From the NCBI GenBank assembly GCA_963777165.1, contig CAVZPO010000023.1, forward strand, positions 62,001 through 126,000: a stretch of DNA of 64,000 bases, written 5' to 3'. Each line of letters starts with the position of its first letter. Position 1 is the first letter of the stretch. This document shows, piece by piece, positions 52,841 to 64,000 of this stretch. A program made the translations under genes and the position numbers. The notes beneath the pieces were generated by a model. It saw only the letters and a program-made list of their open reading frames with translations, was not told the DNA's origin and did no database searches. The stretch is from DYJB01 sp963777165. GTDB taxonomy: Bacteria > Chloroflexota > Anaerolineae > Anaerolineales > E44-bin32.

Positions 52841-54232
52841 CTACACGAGCCTTTCCCGTAGCTTGGCGCTGAGGTAGTCCAAAGTCATCACGACGACGGC
52901 GATGGCAATGACCGCCGCGCCGACCGGCCTCATCTGATTGATCTGGATCCACTGCACCAGGTAGAACCCGATTCCGCCGCCACCCACAAAGCCGACGATC
53001 GTCGAGCTGCGCACGTTGATGTCCCAACGGTAGATGGTGAAGGCGGCGAAGGGCGGGACAATTTGCGGGACGACGCCGTAGCGTACAACCTGCGCCCAAT
53101 CGGCCCCGGTGGCGCGCATCGCCTCGATCGGACCCGGGTCGATCCCTTCAATCACTTCGGAATACAGCTTGGCCAGGGCGGCCACCGAGTGAATGACCAG
53201 CGCCATTACGCCGGCGAATGGGCCGAGGCCAACGATGATCACGAAGACTATGGCGATGATCAGCGCCTCGATCGAGCGGATGATGTTCAGGATCGTCCGC
53301 ACGATGAAGTACACGGCCGTCGTAACCGGGTTGCCGCCCATCAAGTTGCGGGCAGCCAGGAAACTGATCGGGACGGCCAACAGGACGGCCAGGAAAGTGG
53401 CCATCAGGGCCATGGTGACCAACTCGAGCATGCCCTGGACGACGAAGCGACCGTTGCGCGAGATCTCGATGCCGCCGAGCGGCCGGCGCTGGTCGAAGTA
53501 GATGCGGTGGGTCAGAGCCATGGTCGGATCGGGCTGGGCAATCAGGACTGTGCTGGGCACCCGGATGGTGGTGGTCAGCGATCCGGCGGAATCGGTTGCC
53601 ACGATCAGCGGCGTGTCCTCGTTCCCCCCGAGCGGCTTGTCGTCGCCGATACTGGTCTCCCACCAGACCTCCGTGTCTGAGTCGGGCCACAGCCCGGACA
53701 CGGACACGATGACCGTCTCGCTCACGCCGGCGCAGTCCGGCGTGGCGAAGGCCCGCTTGTCGCCGTCCTCCCGGCTGGCCGAGGGCGGAACCTCGGTCGT
53801 CGGGCAGGGCACGGTGATCGGTGTCCACATGCGGTTCAATTCGGTGCGTGTCTCGACCAGGTCGGGGTGCAGCATCGGGCGTAGGACCGCCATGGCCCGC
53901 GGCAAGCTGGCGGAGCTGAAATCGATCCCGACCATCTGCCAGCCGATGCCGTAGGACGCCACCAGCCCGAAGAAGACCGGCAGCACGACGGAACGAATGC
54001 GGCCGCCGGCCGTGCTGACGGCATCCCAGATGTTCCAGAGATAGATCGCCGCCGGCGCGAAAAGCCACGCCGAGTGGCCGTACCAGGCCACCACTCCGGT
54101 GATCACTAGAGTGCCGATCAGGATGACGCCCCCGCGATAACCCTCTCGGGCGTACATCTGTCCCGTGCCGGGGAGCAGGGCAGACAGCACCCCGGCCAGG
54201 AGGGGCGAGCGTCCTGCACGTTCCTCCTTCAT
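52841..54232 (-). CDS. phnE: Phosphonate-type ABC permease PhnE (first copy), with inserted domain
   Basis: A 463-residue permease, much longer than the usual 260-280. There are extra N-terminal hydrophobic helices (about 10-75) before the normal first helix (about 80-100). An exoplasmic insert (about 125-255) follows, with Cys residues, SETVIVSVSGLW...EVWWE and DSAGSLTTTIRVPS. The permease core runs from about 265: FLAVLLAVPISFLAARN, EAMRATGADWAQVVRYGVVPQIVPPF and IVGFVGGGGIGFYLVQWI. Its ATG overlaps the phnC stop (ATGA). Confidence 0.9.
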   Translation of the reverse strand: MKEERAGRSPLLAGVLSALLPGTGQMYAREGYRGGVILIGTLVITGVVAWYGHSAWLFAPAAIYLWNIWDAVSTAGGRIRSVVLPVFFGLVASYGIGWQMVGIDFSSASLPRAMAVLRPMLHPDLVETRTELNRMWTPITVPCPTTEVPPSASREDGDKRAFATPDCAGVSETVIVSVSGLWPDSDTEVWWETSIGDDKPLGGNEDTPLIVATDSAGSLTTTIRVPSTVLIAQPDPTMALTHRIYFDQRRPLGGIEISRNGRFVVQGMLELVTMALMATFLAVLLAVPISFLAARNLMGGNPVTTAVYFIVRTILNIIRSIEALIIAIVFVIIVGLGPFAGVMALVIHSVAALAKLYSEVIEGIDPGPIEAMRATGADWAQVVRYGVVPQIVPPFAAFTIYRWDINVRSSTIVGFVGGGGIGFYLVQWIQINQMRPVGAAVIAIAVVVMTLDYLSAKLRERLV

Positions 54233-55002
54233 GCCTCGACCTCGAACGATGTGGCGCGCACCTCCTGAGCTTCCTCGCCGTAGATCTCCTTGAACTTGGC
54301 GCGGTTGATCTCCTGCGGCAGGCCTTCGAAGACGTTGACGCCGTCCTTGAGGGCGATAACGCGCGTGGCGTAACGGTGCACGAGGTCCAGGAAGTGCAGG
54401 CTGCAGATGACCGTCATGCCGTCCTTGTTCAGCTGCTCAAGATACTGCAGGATGGAATGCGAGAGGACCGGATCGAGGCTGGCGACCGGCTCGTCGGCCA
54501 GGATGATGCGCGGCTCCTGCATCAAGGCACGCGCAATCCCGACCCGCTGCTGCTGGCCCCCCGAGAGCGCATCGGCCCGGCTGCCGGCCTTGTCGGCGAT
54601 CCCCACTCTCTCGAGGGCGCTCATCGCCCGCTGCTTCTCGGTCGGCGGCCAGATACCCAGCATCGAAAGCCAGGGGTTGGCGTATCCCAGCCGCCCACTG
54701 AGCACGTTGGTCAGGACGCTCGAGCGCTTCACCAGGTTGAACTGCTGGAAGACCATCCCGATGCCGCGGCGGATGTGGCGCAGCTCGGTCTGGGACGCCG
54801 CAGTGATATCGACATCGTCCCACAGGATCGTCCCGCTGGTCGGATCGATCAGCCGGTTGATGCAGCGCAAGAGGGTGGATTTTCCTGATCCGGACAAGCC
54901 GATCACCACCAGGAATTCACCGTCCTTGACCTCGAAGCTGACATCCTGAAGCGCCTTGGTCCCGTTCGGGTAGATCTTGGTGAGGTGTTCAACACGGAGC
55001 AT
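54229..55002 (-). CDS. phnC: Phosphonate-type ABC transporter ATPase PhnC
   Basis: A 257-residue importer ATPase. It starts MLRVEHLTKIYPNGTKALQDVSF. Walker A is GLSGSGKST, the Q-loop is MVFQQFNLVKRSSVLTNVL, the signature is LSGGQQQRVGIARAL, Walker B is IILADEPVASLD and the switch is SLHFLDL. ATG 55002 matches the family start. It lies downstream of a hairpin that separates it from phnD and is coupled by ATGA to the first phnE. Confidence 0.95.
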   Translation of the reverse strand: MLRVEHLTKIYPNGTKALQDVSFEVKDGEFLVVIGLSGSGKSTLLRCINRLIDPTSGTILWDDVDITAASQTELRHIRRGIGMVFQQFNLVKRSSVLTNVLSGRLGYANPWLSMLGIWPPTEKQRAMSALERVGIADKAGSRADALSGGQQQRVGIARALMQEPRIILADEPVASLDPVLSHSILQYLEQLNKDGMTVICSLHFLDLVHRYATRVIALKDGVNVFEGLPQEINRAKFKEIYGEEAQEVRATSFEVEA

Positions 55003-55100
55003 GGTCCACCTGTCGATGAAGATGGAATGGAGCGCAGGCTGCAGTCTGTCAAGGCAACCAGACTGGAGTCCGCCCTCCATTCGCCGCAGGAGACTAAGGA

Positions 55101-55126
55101 AGAGGGAGGGCAGGTGCCCTCCCTCT
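55101..55126 (-). terminator. Hairpin between phnD and phnC
   Basis: A 12-bp stem (55101-55112 with 55115-55126) just after phnD. On the minus strand a TCTTCCTT tail follows. It probably allows more binding protein than transporter to be made. Confidence 0.65.
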
Positions 55127-55140
55127 CTTGGGACAGTGAA

Positions 55141-56178
55141 CTAACGGTAGCTGTTGATGTCGAAGTGGATCGACTCCAGGTAGACGCGGAATTCATCGTA
55201 GAAGGAGTCTTCGACAGGAGCCAGACCACCGATGCTGTAGCCGCCGTCCTTGAGCAGCTGCAGGCCATCTTCCGTCGAGGCGATCTCGACCAGCGCATCG
55301 ACCAGGTTCTGGCGGACCGTGGGATCCAGCCCGGCGATGAAGGAGACCGTATCGTTCGGGATGATCGGGTCGGAGACGTAGACGATGGCGACCTGTTCAT
55401 TGACGTCCGGGAAGTCATTGGTGACCGCCGTGCGGGCGTCGACGTAGGCCGCGCCAAAGTCGCAGATCTCGCCGTGCGGGCTCAAGTACACCGACTTGAT
55501 GACCGTCGGATGGCCTTGCACCCAGGCGCCGGCCAGGGTCTTGATCTCGGTCGTGGCCAGGAGACCGGCAGGCACCAGGTAACCGGAGGACGAGAGGGGA
55601 TCGGTGTAGCACGGGCGCTTGCCGGCGAACTGGGCCAGAGCGGTCGCTGCATCGCCCGTGTCCTTGCCGGTCGCCTCATCGTAGTAGGACATGAAGGTGG
55701 CATCGTCGATGCGGGCCTTGTTGACGACGAACTCGAAGGCATAGTGATCCGCACCGCTGCGCAGGGTCACCAAACCGACCGTGGCGTAACCCTTCTCGTA
55801 GGCGACGATGTACGGGACCGTGGGCAGCCAGCCGATGTGCGCATTGCCGGAGCCCATGGCCTCAATCAGAGCGGCGTAGTTGGTCGGGACGGTGACTTCG
55901 ATGGTGTATCCGGTCAGTTCGGTCATCTTGGCGGCGATCGCCTCACCACCCGCGATCAGCTCTTGGGTGTTGGCGGAAGGTGCGAGGGCCATGATGATCG
56001 GCATCTCCGCGGAGCCGAGGGGCACCTCAGTCGGCGGCGGGGGCGGGGGCGGCGGAACGGTCGGGGCCTCGGTGGCCACGGGGGGGGCTTCCGTCGGGGT
56101 GGCCTGGGCGCAGGCGCCCAGCAAAAGGGTGGCCACCAGCAGTAGGCTAACGGCCAGGAACAAGCGATTCTTGCGCAT
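55141..56178 (-). CDS. phnD: Phosphonate/phosphate-type ABC substrate-binding lipoprotein PhnD
   Basis: A 345-residue binding protein anchored by lipid: signal peptide with lipobox LLGAC (Cys about 23), then a Pro/Thr/Ala-rich tether (about 25-55). The PhnD/PtxB domain begins IIMALAPSANTQELIAGGEAIAAKMTELTG; GNAHIGWLPTVPYIVA and DPLSSSGYLVPAGLL are typical, the latter containing the Ser residues that hold phosphate or phosphonate oxygens. No C-P lyase, phnX or ptx genes are near, so the ligand may be phosphonate, phosphite or phosphate. It is the first gene of the import cassette. Confidence 0.94.
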   Translation of the reverse strand: MRKNRLFLAVSLLLVATLLLGACAQATPTEAPPVATEAPTVPPPPPPPPTEVPLGSAEMPIIMALAPSANTQELIAGGEAIAAKMTELTGYTIEVTVPTNYAALIEAMGSGNAHIGWLPTVPYIVAYEKGYATVGLVTLRSGADHYAFEFVVNKARIDDATFMSYYDEATGKDTGDAATALAQFAGKRPCYTDPLSSSGYLVPAGLLATTEIKTLAGAWVQGHPTVIKSVYLSPHGEICDFGAAYVDARTAVTNDFPDVNEQVAIVYVSDPIIPNDTVSFIAGLDPTVRQNLVDALVEIASTEDGLQLLKDGGYSIGGLAPVEDSFYDEFRVYLESIHFDINSYR

Positions 56179-56326
56179 CCTTCTTCCTCCTCAAAGATGG
56201 CTTGGGGCCGAATCGAACATACGTCGCTGCACTCCTATAGGTAGGGCCTCGCCTCCTTTCAGCACTAGATCAGGGGGTATTCATCATGATAGCGCGAACT
56301 CAGTGCCGGCGCAAGAAGGGCGTGTC

Positions 56327-56355
56327 TTGTCGGATTGGCGACCGGCGCTTACAAT
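56327..56355 (+). promoter_or_regulatory. Promoter of the folC-lon operon (leaderless)
   Basis: TTGTCG, a 17-base spacer and TACAAT, ending 8 bases before the folC ATG. No ribosome site precedes the ATG, so the message is probably leaderless. Confidence 0.6.
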
Positions 56356-56363
56356 CAACCCCC

Positions 56364-57760
56364 ATGCCCGTCCGCACGTACCAAGACGCACTCGATTATC
56401 TCTACAGCTTCGTCGACTACAGCCTGGAGCGGAGCTACCGCTATTCGGCGGAGCTCTTCGACCTGGGCCGGGTCCGCCAACTCCTGCATGCGCTCGGTGA
56501 TCCGCACGAGCGCTACCCGACCTTCCACATCGCCGGGACCAAGGGAAAAGGATCGGTTACGGCGATGATCGCCTCCGGCCTGCGCGCCGCCGGCTACCGC
56601 ACCGGCATGTACACATCGCCGCACCTGATCCACTTCACCGAGCGGATCCAGGTGGACGGGCAACCGATTCCCGAGGCCGACCTGGTCGCCGGGGTGAGCG
56701 AGATCCAACCCTTGGTCGAACAGGTGCCGAACCTGACCACCTACGAGATTGTGACGGCGGTTGCCTTCGCCTACTTCGCCCGCGCCGGGGTGCAGGCCGC
56801 TTCGATCGAGGTCGGGCTGGGCGGTCGACTGGATGCCACTAACGTGCTCCTCCCGGTGGTCTCGGTCATCACCTCCCTTTCCTATGACCATACGCAGTTG
56901 CTGGGCGATCGACTTTCCGACATCGCCCGGGAAAAGGCCGGGATCATCAAGCCGGGCATACCGGTCGTGACGGCGCCGCAGCAGCACGAGGCCGAGCGGG
57001 TGATCGAAGAGGTGGCTCGGGCGCAAGGTTCGCCGCTGGTCCGCGTAGGGCACGATTGGCTGTATGCTCCAGGTTGGCACGATTTGGATGGGCAGACGCT
57101 CCATGTTTGGTCGGCGAAGGAACAGCCGCTGATGGATGCATTTGTTGAATCGGCCGGCGGGGAGGAGTGGGTGCCGCCGCGATTTGACCTGCCGCTGCTG
57201 GGGCATCACCAGGTCGTCAACGGAGCAGTCGCCTACGCCGCCCTTCGCGTTGCGGGGGAACGAGGGCTGACGATCGGCGAAGAGGCCATCCGGAATGGGT
57301 TCCGATCCGTCCGTTGGATGGGCCAATTCCAACTCCTCTCGCGATCGCCGCTGATCGTGGTCGACTCGGCCCACAACCGGGACTCGGCGCTCAAGCTGCG
57401 CATCGCCCTCGATGACTACTTCCCCGGCCAGCCGGTGACGCTGATCTTCGGCGCCTCGGCCGACAAGGACATCGAGGGGATGTTCGTCGAGCTGGCGCCG
57501 CGTGTGTCCCGCGTGATCGTCACCCAGGCGGCTCACCCTCGGGCGGCCGACCCGCCGGAGGTCGTGGCGCTTGCCCACCAGCACGGGTTGCGCACCGAAG
57601 TAGTTTCGCCGGTGCGGGCGGCGCTGGAGACGGCGATCGGCCGCGTGCGGCCCAACGAGGTCATCGTCTCGGCCGGCAGCCTGTTCGTCTCGGCGGAGAT
57701 CCTCTCGGCCTGGGATGAGATTGCCGCGCGGTTGAAGGCCGACGCAGGCGGAGGGACGCC

Positions 57761-57764
<4 letters not shown>
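56364..57764 (+). CDS. folC: Folylpolyglutamate synthase/dihydrofolate synthase
   Basis: A 466-residue Mur-ligase-fold enzyme that adds glutamate to folates, and in bifunctional forms makes dihydrofolate. The P-loop is FHIAGTKGKGSVTAMIAS (about 54-71), followed by GMYTSPHLIHFTERIQVDG, EVGLGGRLDATNVL and the C-terminal PLIVVDSAHNRDSALKLR. The ATG at 56364 gives the usual family start. Its stop overlaps the lon ATG (ATGA). The residues between about 60 and 420 cover all expected motifs. Confidence 0.95.
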
Positions 57765-60273
<2,509 letters not shown>

Positions 60274-60277
<4 letters not shown>

Positions 60278-61194
60278 GGCCAACCGAATTGGGACTTCGC
60301 CAGGGGCGCGGCAATCGCGGGCTCGTGGTCGCCCTCGCGGCTGCGGGGATTCTTGGAGCCTGCACCCGCGCCTTGGTCCCGATCGGGATCCCGGCGGCTC
60401 CCCAGTATGCCACCGCGATCGCCGAGAGTACGCTCGGCGCGGGCGGCATCCTTCCCGGGGGCGGAACCAGCTTCTCGGTGTTCGGCGTGCCTCCGGATGG
60501 CCACCTGATAGTCCGGGAGCCGGCGGGGATTTCCGGGACGGTCGTGGCTGAGCTGCCGGCAGATCTGCGGCGCATCGGGCTGACGGGCCTGTCCACCCCG
60601 TTGGGGAGTTCGATCTGGGTGGAGATCTCGGTACCTTCCGGGACCAGCGGCTGGATCAACCTCTGGAATCTGACTGAGGACGTTGAACCGCAGGACTTCT
60701 GCCAGGACCCGCGGGTGCCGGCGCTGATGGATACCTTCTTTGCCGCCTTGCGCGATCGCTCGGGCGAATTGCTGGCCGAGACGATCTCCCCGCGTCGGGG
60801 CCTGGTCCTGCGCCACGATTGGTGGAACGACGAAGTCGTGATTCCGCCGCCCGAGGTCCCGGACCTGATGCAGCGCGTGGACGAGATCGTCTGGGGTGTT
60901 CAGCGCGGGTCGGGGGCGCCAATCGTCGGTTCGTTCAGAGACCGGATGCTGCCTGAGCTGGATGCGTTGCTCGCCGGGGAGGCGCAGGAAGCCTGCAACC
61001 AGCTGCTCTCCGCCGACACGGGGATTCCCGCCGAGTGGCCCGGGGAGTACGCCCGGATGAACTTCCTCAGCTACCACTTGCCGGCGCCCGACCCAGGGCC
61101 GAAGTTCAACTGGCGAAGCTGGGCAGTCGGCGTCGAGTACGTGGATGGCGTGCCGTACGTGGCCATCCTGATCCGCTACCAGGGCGACCTGTAG
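60274..61194 (+). CDS. Putative lipoprotein of unknown function
   Basis: A 306-residue protein with an N-terminal basic region, one hydrophobic stretch and a lipobox-like GILGAC (Cys about 30), so probably a membrane-anchored exported protein. Residues about 50-125 look like a compact beta domain (TSFSVFGVPPDGHLIVREPAG, SGWINLWNLTE), perhaps SH3-like. The rest (about 130-306) is mixed, with SPRRGLVLRHDWWNDEVVIPPPEV and AVGVEYVDGVPYVAILIRYQGDL. I do not recognise the family. Its ATG overlaps the lon stop. Confidence 0.75.
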
Positions 61195-61270
61195 CCGTAA
61201 AACCAACGGCGTCCAGTTCACCGACGGCTGATCCTTCCCTTCCGCCAGGAAGTTCGATCAGCGCTCGGCC

Positions 61271-64000
61271 TCAGGTCCGTAGAGACTCCAGTACCTCGAG
61301 CAGCCGCTGCCGCCATCCTTCGCGTCGCGCCAGCCAGTAGCCACGGCGACTCCTGCGGACATCGGCGCCGAGCTCGAGCGCCTCTTGATCCCCTTCGCCT
61401 GCGGTGGTCTGCAGAAGAATCTGGCCGTTCTCGGCTGAGATCGAGTCGACGCCGACGTGCGCCGCCCGAATGCGAACCCGCATCTGGTAAACCAGGTTCT
61501 CGACTTCCTCCGGGATCGGGCCGAATCGATCTTCCAGTTCGGCGCGGAGCGTTTCGACTTCTTCCTCGGAGCGGAAATCCGCCAGGCGGCGATACAGGTG
61601 AAGCCGCAGGTCGCGATCCGGCACGTAGGCGGCCGGAATGGCGTAGGCCAGCGGGAGTTCGATGGTCACCATCAGCGGGTCGGGGGTAGTGAGTGCCGCG
61701 CCCGGCTCGGGGCCGGCGGCATCGGCTCCGCTCTTCAGGCGGCGCACGGCGGCCGCCAGCAGGCGGGTATACAGATGGAAGCCGATGGCGGCGATATGCC
61801 CGTGCTGCCGGACGCCGAGAACATCGCCGGCGCCGCGCATCTCCAGATCCCGCATGGCGATCGAATACCCCGCGCCCAACTGCGTGTGCTCAGCCAGGAT
61901 CTCGAGCCGCTCGCGCGCCTCTTCCGTGGCGCGGAAATGAGGGTGGCGGAAGAAGTACGCGTAGGCGCGAGCCGCGCTGCGCCCGACGCGTCCTCTCAGC
62001 TGGTAGAGCTGAGCCAGGCCGAAGGTGTCGGCTCGGTCGACGATCAGCGTGTTGGCGTTCGGGATGTCGAGGCCGGACTCGATGATCGAAGTGCTCAACA
62101 GCACGTCGATCTCCCCGGCAGTAAACCGCTCCATGACCTGGGCGAGGTCCTTCTCCGGCATCTGGCCATGGGCGACGGCCAGGCGAGCCTCAGGCACGAG
62201 CCGCTCTAGGCGGGCGTGCATGGCCAGAATCGTCTGCACCCGATTATGGACGAAGAAGACCTGGCCGCCGCGGTCCATCTCGCGCAGCACCGCCTGCCGC
62301 ACCAGGCGCGGATCGTACGGCCCGATGTGGGTCACGATCGGCAAACGCTCCTCCGGTGGGGTGTTGATGGTGGAGATGTCGCGTGCTCCGGTGAGCGCCA
62401 GGTACAATGTGCGTGGGATCGGCGTGGCCGTCATCGTCAGCACGTCGACCTCGGTCCGCAGGCGCTTCAGACTCTCCTTGTCGGTGACCCCGAAGCGCTG
62501 CTCTTCGTCGATGACCAACAATCCGAGCTCCTTGAAGCGCACGTCCTTCTGCAGCAGGCGGTGCGTCCCAATGAGGATATCGACCTCGCCCCCCACGAGG
62601 CGTTCGAGCACGCGGTCGGCTTCCGCCCGGGTGCGGAAGCGCGAGAGCATGTCGACCTCGACGGGGAAAGCAGCCAGGCGCTGCCGGAAGGTGTTGAAGT
62701 GCTGCTGGGCGAGCACCGTGGTCGGGACGAGCATCGCCACCTGGCGCCCGTCCATGACGGCCTTGAACGCCGCCCGCAGCGCCACCTCTGTCTTGCCGTA
62801 GCCGACGTCGCCGCACACCAGCCGGTCCATCGGGCGCGCACGCTCCATGTCGGTCTTGACGGCCCGGATGGCCTGGAGCTGGTCTTCCGTTTCGAGATAG
62901 GCGAACGACGCCTCAAGCTCGCGCTGCCAGGTCCCATCGGGCGGGAAGGCGTGACCCTCGACGGCCATCCGCCGGGCGTACAGATCGAGCAAGTCGCGCG
63001 CCACCTCGGCCACGGCCTCCTGGGCGCGCGCCCGAGTGCGCTCCCATTCCTGGCTGCCCAAACGCGAGGCACTGGGCGGAGAGGCGTCGACACCGATGTA
63101 GCGAGTGATTCGATCGGCCTGGTGGACGGGGACGAAGAGCTGATCGCCGTCGGCGAACTCCACCAGCAGGAATTCCCGCATCAGGTCATCCAGCGTGCGT
63201 TCGACCAGTCCGGCGAACCGGCCGATCCCGTAGTCGATGTGGACGACCCAGTCACCGGGTGCCAGGTCCGAGTAGAACGCCTCGGGGGAGGCGGCTCGCC
63301 GGGTGGGGCGCTGACGCGGCTGGGGTCGAGACCAGCCAAACACCTCGGCGTCGGTGAGCAAGTGCACCAGGCGGCCTTCGCCCGGCTCCAGGCGCCAGCC
63401 CTCCGAAAGCGCACCCTGGACGAAGTGCAGATCCCCGTCGGCGAGCTCCGTCGGCAGGCGCTCCAGGACAAGCTGCGGGGATCCGGCCTCGGACCAAAGT
63501 TCGGCCAGCCGGGGCGCCTGCCGGCTGACGACGACCGTGATCGCGTGGGCGCGGCGCTGCTCCTCGAGATGATCGAGCACCGCATGCAGGTGACCACCGA
63601 AGCGCGGGCCTGGCGCAAAGGCCTCGGCGATGTCCCATCCCATCTCGTCCTCGCCGGAGAGCATGCCAAGATCGAGGACCGTCCGGTCTTCCAACACCTC
63701 ACGCAGTTCGGAGATGGTGACGTAGGGCAGGGGGGAGTCGGGTGGGAGCTCGCCGCGGAACTCCTGCTCGCTGCGCAAGGCGATGGCCTGCTCCTCGAGC
63801 TCGCTGACCGCGTCCTCGACGCTCAGGCGATCATCCAGAAGGATGACCGCCTCGTGGGGCAGGAAATCGAGCAGACCGGCGGACCCGGGATTGGCCCATG
63901 GCAGGAAAAACTCGCGCAAGCGTTCCCGTTCCTCCTGCGGAGCCTCCGCCGCACCCGGCAGCCACGCGTCCCATTCGTCTTGATACATCCGCGGCAAGCC
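61271..64000 (-). CDS. mfd: Transcription-repair coupling factor Mfd (5' end outside window)
   Basis: Translocase that removes stalled RNA polymerase and recruits UvrA. About 908 residues are present; a full Mfd has about 1,150, so some 240 N-terminal residues of the UvrB-like region lie beyond 64000. Seen in order: the remaining UvrB-homology part, the RNA-polymerase-interacting domain (GDWVVHIDYGIGRFAGLVER; VEFADGDQLFVPVHQADRITRYIG), Walker A LVCGDVGYGKTEVALRA, the DEEQ box VIDEEQRFGV, motif VI QLYQLRGRVGRS and the C-terminal TRCF domain. It is convergent with the lipoprotein gene. Confidence 0.96.
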   Translation of the reverse strand, partial: GLPRMYQDEWDAWLPGAAEAPQEERERLREFFLPWANPGSAGLLDFLPHEAVILLDDRLSVEDAVSELEEQAIALRSEQEFRGELPPDSPLPYVTISELREVLEDRTVLDLGMLSGEDEMGWDIAEAFAPGPRFGGHLHAVLDHLEEQRRAHAITVVVSRQAPRLAELWSEAGSPQLVLERLPTELADGDLHFVQGALSEGWRLEPGEGRLVHLLTDAEVFGWSRPQPRQRPTRRAASPEAFYSDLAPGDWVVHIDYGIGRFAGLVERTLDDLMREFLLVEFADGDQLFVPVHQADRITRYIGVDASPPSASRLGSQEWERTRARAQEAVAEVARDLLDLYARRMAVEGHAFPPDGTWQRELEASFAYLETEDQLQAIRAVKTDMERARPMDRLVCGDVGYGKTEVALRAAFKAVMDGRQVAMLVPTTVLAQQHFNTFRQRLAAFPVEVDMLSRFRTRAEADRVLERLVGGEVDILIGTHRLLQKDVRFKELGLLVIDEEQRFGVTDKESLKRLRTEVDVLTMTATPIPRTLYLALTGARDISTINTPPEERLPIVTHIGPYDPRLVRQAVLREMDRGGQVFFVHNRVQTILAMHARLERLVPEARLAVAHGQMPEKDLAQVMERFTAGEIDVLLSTSIIESGLDIPNANTLIVDRADTFGLAQLYQLRGRVGRSAARAYAYFFRHPHFRATEEARERLEILAEHTQLGAGYSIAMRDLEMRGAGDVLGVRQHGHIAAIGFHLYTRLLAAAVRRLKSGADAAGPEPGAALTTPDPLMVTIELPLAYAIPAAYVPDRDLRLHLYRRLADFRSEEEVETLRAELEDRFGPIPEEVENLVYQMRVRIRAAHVGVDSISAENGQILLQTTAGEGDQEALELGADVRRSRRGYWLARREGWRQRLLEVLESLRT

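Overview
The window is GC-rich, gene-dense bacterial chromosome with no rRNA, tRNA, insertion sequence, phage or CRISPR array that I could see. The gene content suggests a member of the Chloroflexota, probably near Anaerolineae. Pointers are a Tad pilus locus with no secretin, a family of GT-C-like membrane glycosyltransferases, a TPR protein full of Trp-Leu motifs, a membrane pyrophosphatase of the K+-independent type, long HPF, and separate SecD and SecF. This placement is inference from gene content; no marker tree could be run.

Layout. 1-2111: a frame-broken Ig-like/DUF11 surface protein, then non-coding sequence. 2112-8103: a response regulator, SecD/SecF, a small P-loop kinase-like protein, a SpoIIE/PP2C-like phosphatase, and an unusual HATPase-REC-REC protein. 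8156-12813: envelope and housekeeping genes (Tat-exported L,D-transpeptidase, holin-4 family membrane protein, MscL, the coupled thpR / TIGR00725-like / rsfS operon, ndk). 12882-20739: the giant TPR/'DWL' repeat protein, a histone-deacetylase-fold amidohydrolase, a methyltransferase with a tiny YLDPGSGS membrane protein, and a DinB protein. 20881-28787: proton-pumping pyrophosphatase (hppA), a GldA/F/G-like ABC exporter with a DUF4340 protein behind a strong promoter and a terminator-bearing leader, and the primary sigma factor.

29203-40131: seven consecutive polytopic membrane proteins that look like lipid-linked-sugar (GT-C) glycosyltransferases, several joined by 4-base start/stop overlaps. 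40202-48416: a DegU/DegS-like two-component pair, then a Flp pilin and cpaB-cpaE-cpaF-tadB-tadC. 48493-51594: comF, hpf, an unknown nucleotidyltransferase-like protein and an HNH endonuclease. 51696-56178: a phosphonate/phosphate-type ABC importer (phnD, phnC and two phnE) with no C-P lyase genes; both permeases carry an inserted Ig-like exoplasmic domain. 56364-64000: folC-lon-lipoprotein, translationally coupled, and the 3' part of mfd.

How it fits together. Much of the window concerns the cell surface: Sec export, Tat export, peptidoglycan cross-linking, surface sugar transfer, a pilus, ABC export and import, and ion pumping. Several signalling proteins lie between them.

Quality caveat. 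Five loci (1-1525, secF, the DWL protein, the GldG-like gene and the second glycosyltransferase) are interrupted by frame changes, with recognisable coding continuing in another frame. Four of them have a single shift. Consensus indel errors are a simpler explanation than five independent pseudogenes, so those products should be read as probably intact in the cell.
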